From Lachnospiraceae bacterium UBA7480 (GTDB lineage Bacteria > Bacillota > Clostridia > Lachnospirales > Lachnospiraceae), in the NCBI GenBank assembly GCA_002479655.1, contig DLOQ01000116.1, positions 21,318-30,030 of the forward strand: a stretch of 8,713 bases of DNA. Direction: 5' to 3'. Within the stretch, counting starts at the first letter, position 1. Every line of letters starts with the position of its first letter. The notes beneath the pieces were generated by a model that was given only the letters and a program-made list of their open reading frames with translations, ran no database searches and was not told the origin of the DNA. Of the stretch, positions 6,760 to 8,713 are shown piece by piece. The translations under genes and the position numbers were made by a program.

Positions 6760-6939
6760 ATGCATAATAATTATATACAAACCCATGGTAGATATAGATG
6801 CATGGGAGATTGTACAAACTGTCCATTGTTGCATAAAATTACATATCCTTTACCCAATACTATGCAGACTTCAAATTATAATCGGATGCCGTATCCCCTA
6901 TATGATAATCATATTGGAGAGATGACTTCTAATTTTTGA
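6760..6939 (+). CDS. Small Cys-rich protein (59 residues), unknown function
   Basis: This small ORF starts at ATG 6760, the only start codon between the in-frame stop at 6724 and residue 15. It encodes MHNNYIQTHGRYRCMGDCTN and continues to a TGA at 6937-6939. Its Cys residues form CMGDCTNC (Cys14, 18, 21), a CxxxCxxC cluster that could bind zinc or an Fe-S cluster. The rest is polar and Tyr/Pro/Asn-rich with no membrane segment. The main support is that its TGA overlaps the ATG of the next gene (TGATG at 6937-6941), a typical coupling arrangement, and that next gene has no good ribosome site of its own. Against it: the Shine-Dalgarno region before 6760 is weak (GGA only 3 bases away). A competing ORF in another frame (6728-6925) gives a less protein-like sequence. 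I recognise no family. Confidence 0.5.
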   Translation: MHNNYIQTHGRYRCMGDCTNCPLLHKITYPLPNTMQTSNYNRMPYPLYDNHIGEMTSNF

Positions 6940-7310
6940 TGCAAATGCCACGAACAATTTTTTGGCATGATAATAATGGCGTATGCCATACAAGCTATGA
7001 GTGCTTGCAAGAGTATCTGTTGGAATATTGCAGGAAAAACTATCCGTGGAGATCACCCATTTATATGGAATCAAGTTCTGGGCAAGTTGTGTATGCATCG
7101 GACGGTAATTCATATGAAAAAATTATAAAAGAAATATTCAAAACGGCGATTGATATTGCGGCGGAGGCGACAAAAGATAAGAATCCGTTAGTTTCCGTAA
7201 TGCTTGATGAGATAGGGCTTGTATTGGCAAATGATATTACAGAGGCAGTAAGGAAATTGATTTCCATTTTGGAAAAATGTAATAAACAAATAAATAAAGC
7301 GCGATTCTAA
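6939..7310 (+). CDS. Hypothetical protein, 123 residues, coupled to the small Cys-rich gene
   Basis: From ATG 6939 the product begins MQMPRTIFWHDNNGVCHTSY. The N-terminal third (to about residue 52) is aromatic-rich with three Cys (VCHTSYECLQEYLLEYC); the remainder from about residue 58 is two or three amphipathic helices (KIIKEIFKTAIDIAAEATKD, VSVMLDEIGLVLANDITEAV, RKLISILEKCNKQINKARF). It is predicted to be soluble, with no signal peptide. Starts at TTG 6936 and ATG 6945 are alternatives; 6939 is chosen because it overlaps the upstream TGA. A stop at 6930 closes the frame just above. The next gene starts 27 bases downstream with its own strong ribosome site. I recognise no family; a regulatory or partner role for the following membrane protein is only a guess from position. 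Confidence 0.65.
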   Translation: MQMPRTIFWHDNNGVCHTSYECLQEYLLEYCRKNYPWRSPIYMESSSGQVVYASDGNSYEKIIKEIFKTAIDIAAEATKDKNPLVSVMLDEIGLVLANDITEAVRKLISILEKCNKQINKARF

Positions 7311-7326
7311 GGAATTGGGATATTTT

Positions 7327-7333
7327 AAGGAGG
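7327..7333 (+). promoter_or_regulatory. Ribosome binding site of the 361-residue membrane protein
   Basis: A full AAGGAGG lies 4 bases before ATG 7338 and fixes that start. Its strength contrasts with the weak sites before 6760 and 6939, so the membrane protein is probably made in larger amounts than the two small proteins. Confidence 0.75.
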
Positions 7334-7337
7334 ATTT

Positions 7338-8423
7338 ATGAAAGACAAACATTCAAAAGTAGTTATGGTTATACTTATAATAGAGTTGGCGCTGTTTCTT
7401 TGCTTAGGAGTTTTCTGCTTGTTTAATTGCCTTGTTGCTTATAAAACCGCAAACGGAAATGATTTGCTTAATTTTGCGGGTGGGATCATTGGTTCTTTGA
7501 TTGCGGGAATGATTGCTGTGGTTACATTTTTTTGTACAATAAAGAATAATGACAAAAACCAAAAAGAAGCTCATGAATTACAAACAAAATTAAATATTGA
7601 AAACAACCGTATTCAAACTTCTTTAAAGGTGGAAGATAACCTGAATAGAATAATAGAAAAAGAACGGTCAGTGCTTGCGAATACATATAACCAACTGGAA
7701 AATTTTTTGTATACCATTGCAAATTTGTTATATAAAAATGACGACTTTATAGAAATGAAAAATGATTTTATGCGTCTTTATGGGGAATTTGTTTCTTCTA
7801 TAAATAATATTAAATTTAACTCTGATATTTTTGAAGACAGAAGCAAATGCGAAAATTGCCAAATGTGTGAAATAAAAACCTATGGTATTCTTGTAAAAGT
7901 TGCTATGGATATTCAGAAAGAAATTTTAATTATAGATGGAGAATGTCGGATTGCATTAGATTATCTTGTTGCAGCCTTAAATAGGGCAGATCAAACTAAA
8001 CCGTTGTTTGATGAAAAATCAAATTTGCAGCAATTTAATATAAATTATAAAAACCAGATAGCAATAAAAAACTCACAGATTAAAAATCCTATAGATTCAT
8101 TAACTTTGCAAGAACAAGCTTGGTACAATGAAATTCTATCGCTGTCAGAAAACATTAAACAAAACAATCAGAGGATTTCAGAAATTGATGGTTTAACACG
8201 GGACAATTTGAAATTTATAGATGATAATCTGAATCTGGCAAAGAGTAAAGCGGCGCAAATAGATGATAAACTAAAAATACAACTATTTTTTCTCATACAG
8301 AATTATTTTTCGGTTTATAAATCCTATATTAAAGAAGTGGTGTATGATGTTCAAATGAACGGAAAGAAAATAAACACAAAATGCGCAAAGCTTGATTTTG
8401 AAAAGAATCATCCGGTAAATTAA
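7338..8423 (+). CDS. Membrane-anchored helical protein of unknown function, possible defence or effector protein
   Basis: This encodes 361 residues. Two N-terminal membrane segments are clear: about 8-34 (VVMVILIIELALFLCLGVFC) and about 44-67 (NFAGGIIGSLIAGMIAVVTF), the second with a GGxxG glycine pattern. Residues 70-120 are a charged helical stretch likely to form a coiled coil. The remaining cytoplasmic part is mostly helical, Asn/Lys/Ile-rich, and contains CENCQMC (Cys171, 174, 177), a possible metal site. The layout of two membrane segments, a 'GG-iGsliag-iavvtff-tI' anchor, then a long helical body resembles uncharacterised Firmicutes proteins and abortive-infection-type candidates, but I see no catalytic motif, so defence is only inference. 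Codon use looks more A+T-rich than the toxin and transporter genes, hinting at separate origin. ATG 7338 is set by AAGGAGG. Confidence 0.8.
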   Translation: MKDKHSKVVMVILIIELALFLCLGVFCLFNCLVAYKTANGNDLLNFAGGIIGSLIAGMIAVVTFFCTIKNNDKNQKEAHELQTKLNIENNRIQTSLKVEDNLNRIIEKERSVLANTYNQLENFLYTIANLLYKNDDFIEMKNDFMRLYGEFVSSINNIKFNSDIFEDRSKCENCQMCEIKTYGILVKVAMDIQKEILIIDGECRIALDYLVAALNRADQTKPLFDEKSNLQQFNINYKNQIAIKNSQIKNPIDSLTLQEQAWYNEILSLSENIKQNNQRISEIDGLTRDNLKFIDDNLNLAKSKAAQIDDKLKIQLFFLIQNYFSVYKSYIKEVVYDVQMNGKKINTKCAKLDFEKNHPVN

Positions 8424-8454
8424 TGTGCCGGATTGTCGCGGAAACTACCCGGCA
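8410..8454 (+). repeat. Two overlapping, mutually exclusive inverted repeats at the end of the 361-residue gene
   Basis: ATCCGG (8410-8415) can pair with CCGGAT (8428-8433), and TGCCGG (8426-8431) can pair with CCGGCA (8449-8454). The middle segment is shared, so only one hairpin can form at a time. The first spans the stop codon. Neither is followed by a T-run, so a standard rho-independent terminator is not supported, although the second hairpin might still help end the transcript or protect its 3' end. Confidence 0.35.
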
Positions 8455-8521
8455 ATTTCAGATATGAATGTATATGTTGTATCGATTGACACGAAAATAT
8501 TTGGAGCGATGATCTTATGAA

Positions 8522-8532
8522 TGTGGTATAAT
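8522..8532 (+). promoter_or_regulatory. Extended -10 promoter (TRTGnTATAAT)
   Basis: TGTGGTATAAT matches the Gram-positive extended -10 consensus exactly. The best -35-like match is TTGGAG at 8501-8506, 20 bases upstream, which is long, but extended -10 promoters depend less on a -35. A TTGACA at 8486-8491 is too far away (35 bases). Transcription would start near 8539 and run off the end of the window to the right. Confidence 0.55.
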
Positions 8533-8643
8533 AAAAAAATATTCATGATTTTGTGCTTACATTGCGATGAAAGTCAACCGTCTGGATTGAAAAAATCTTT
8601 AGATGTGCGGAGCTTGTAAAAGAAAATAATGACTTTTTAGGTA

Positions 8644-8673
8644 ATTGCGAAACTCACTCCGTTCGTTTGCAAT
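8644..8673 (+). repeat. Imperfect inverted repeat (ATTGCgAAAC / GTTTGCAAT)
   Basis: ATTGC 8644-8648 and AAAC 8650-8653 pair with GTTT 8665-8668 and GCAAT 8669-8673, leaving one bulged G at 8649 and an 11-base loop. No T-run follows, so it is not an obvious terminator. It lies downstream of the extended -10 promoter and would be part of that leader RNA. It could also be a protein-binding dyad. Confidence 0.45.
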
Positions 8674-8713
8674 CTTGAATAAAAACAGGCAGGGATTCGT
8701 ACTAAGACATGAA

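Larger units (their letters stand above)
8424..8713 (+). other. Gene-free region at the window end
   Basis: No ORF of convincing length or with a ribosome site is visible on the + strand. Two tiny ORFs (ATG 8464, 18 codons; ATG 8545, 24 codons, reading MILCLHCDESQPSGL at its start) have no Shine-Dalgarno sequence. The region does hold an extended -10 promoter and an imperfect dyad, and may be the leader of a gene beyond the window. Confidence 0.5.

Noticed and set aside
6799..6822. CxxxCxxC in the 59-residue protein as a radical SAM signature
   Set aside because: The protein is far too short for the radical SAM barrel and lacks the other family motifs; a simple metal site is more likely.
6728..6925. 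65-codon ORF in another frame across the small Cys-rich gene
   Set aside because: It has no ribosome site, an odd hydrophobic composition, and no relation to neighbouring starts, while the 6760 frame ends in a TGATG overlap.
8486..8491. TTGACA paired with the TATAAT at 8527
   Set aside because: The spacing is 35 bases, far too long for one promoter.

Overview
The window looks like accessory DNA from a low-GC Gram-positive bacterium, most likely a gut Clostridia (Lachnospiraceae-like). The evidence is an A+T-rich composition, strong AAGGAGG ribosome binding sites, lipobox signal peptides, and a WYL regulator paired with a small membrane protein. All genes I can support are on the + strand. 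I found no tRNA, rRNA, CRISPR array or insertion sequence.

Layout. (1) Positions 2-969 hold the 3' part of a WYL-domain transcriptional regulator followed by a 73-residue very hydrophobic membrane protein. (2) Positions 1036-2923 hold a polymorphic toxin and its immunity gene. The toxin has a lipoprotein signal peptide, a short N-terminal region, a Gly/Ala-rich hydrophobic stretch, a pre-toxin Hint autoprocessing domain and a C-terminal HNH/Endonuclease VII-fold nuclease of the WHH type. A SUKH (SMI1/KNR4) immunity protein follows 10 bases later. (3) Positions 2925-6562 run on in the same direction with almost no spacing: a second lipoprotein, two FtsX/MacB-like permeases and one ABC ATPase. 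(4) Positions 6760-8423 hold three genes I cannot assign to a named family: a 59-residue Cys-rich protein, a 123-residue protein coupled to it through a TGATG overlap, and a 361-residue protein with two N-terminal membrane segments and a long helical cytoplasmic part. (5) Positions 8424-8713 have no convincing gene, but contain an extended -10 promoter and two inverted repeats.

How the genes may work together. The toxin carries a lipobox, so it should be anchored outside the membrane. Its Hint domain could cut the nuclease free, while SUKH protects the producer's cytoplasm. The tight linkage to a lipoprotein plus a MacB/LolCDE-superfamily ABC system suggests a testable idea: that the ABC complex handles, releases or exports the lipoprotein toxin. 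This is inference from gene order; domain assignments are from motifs seen in the translations.
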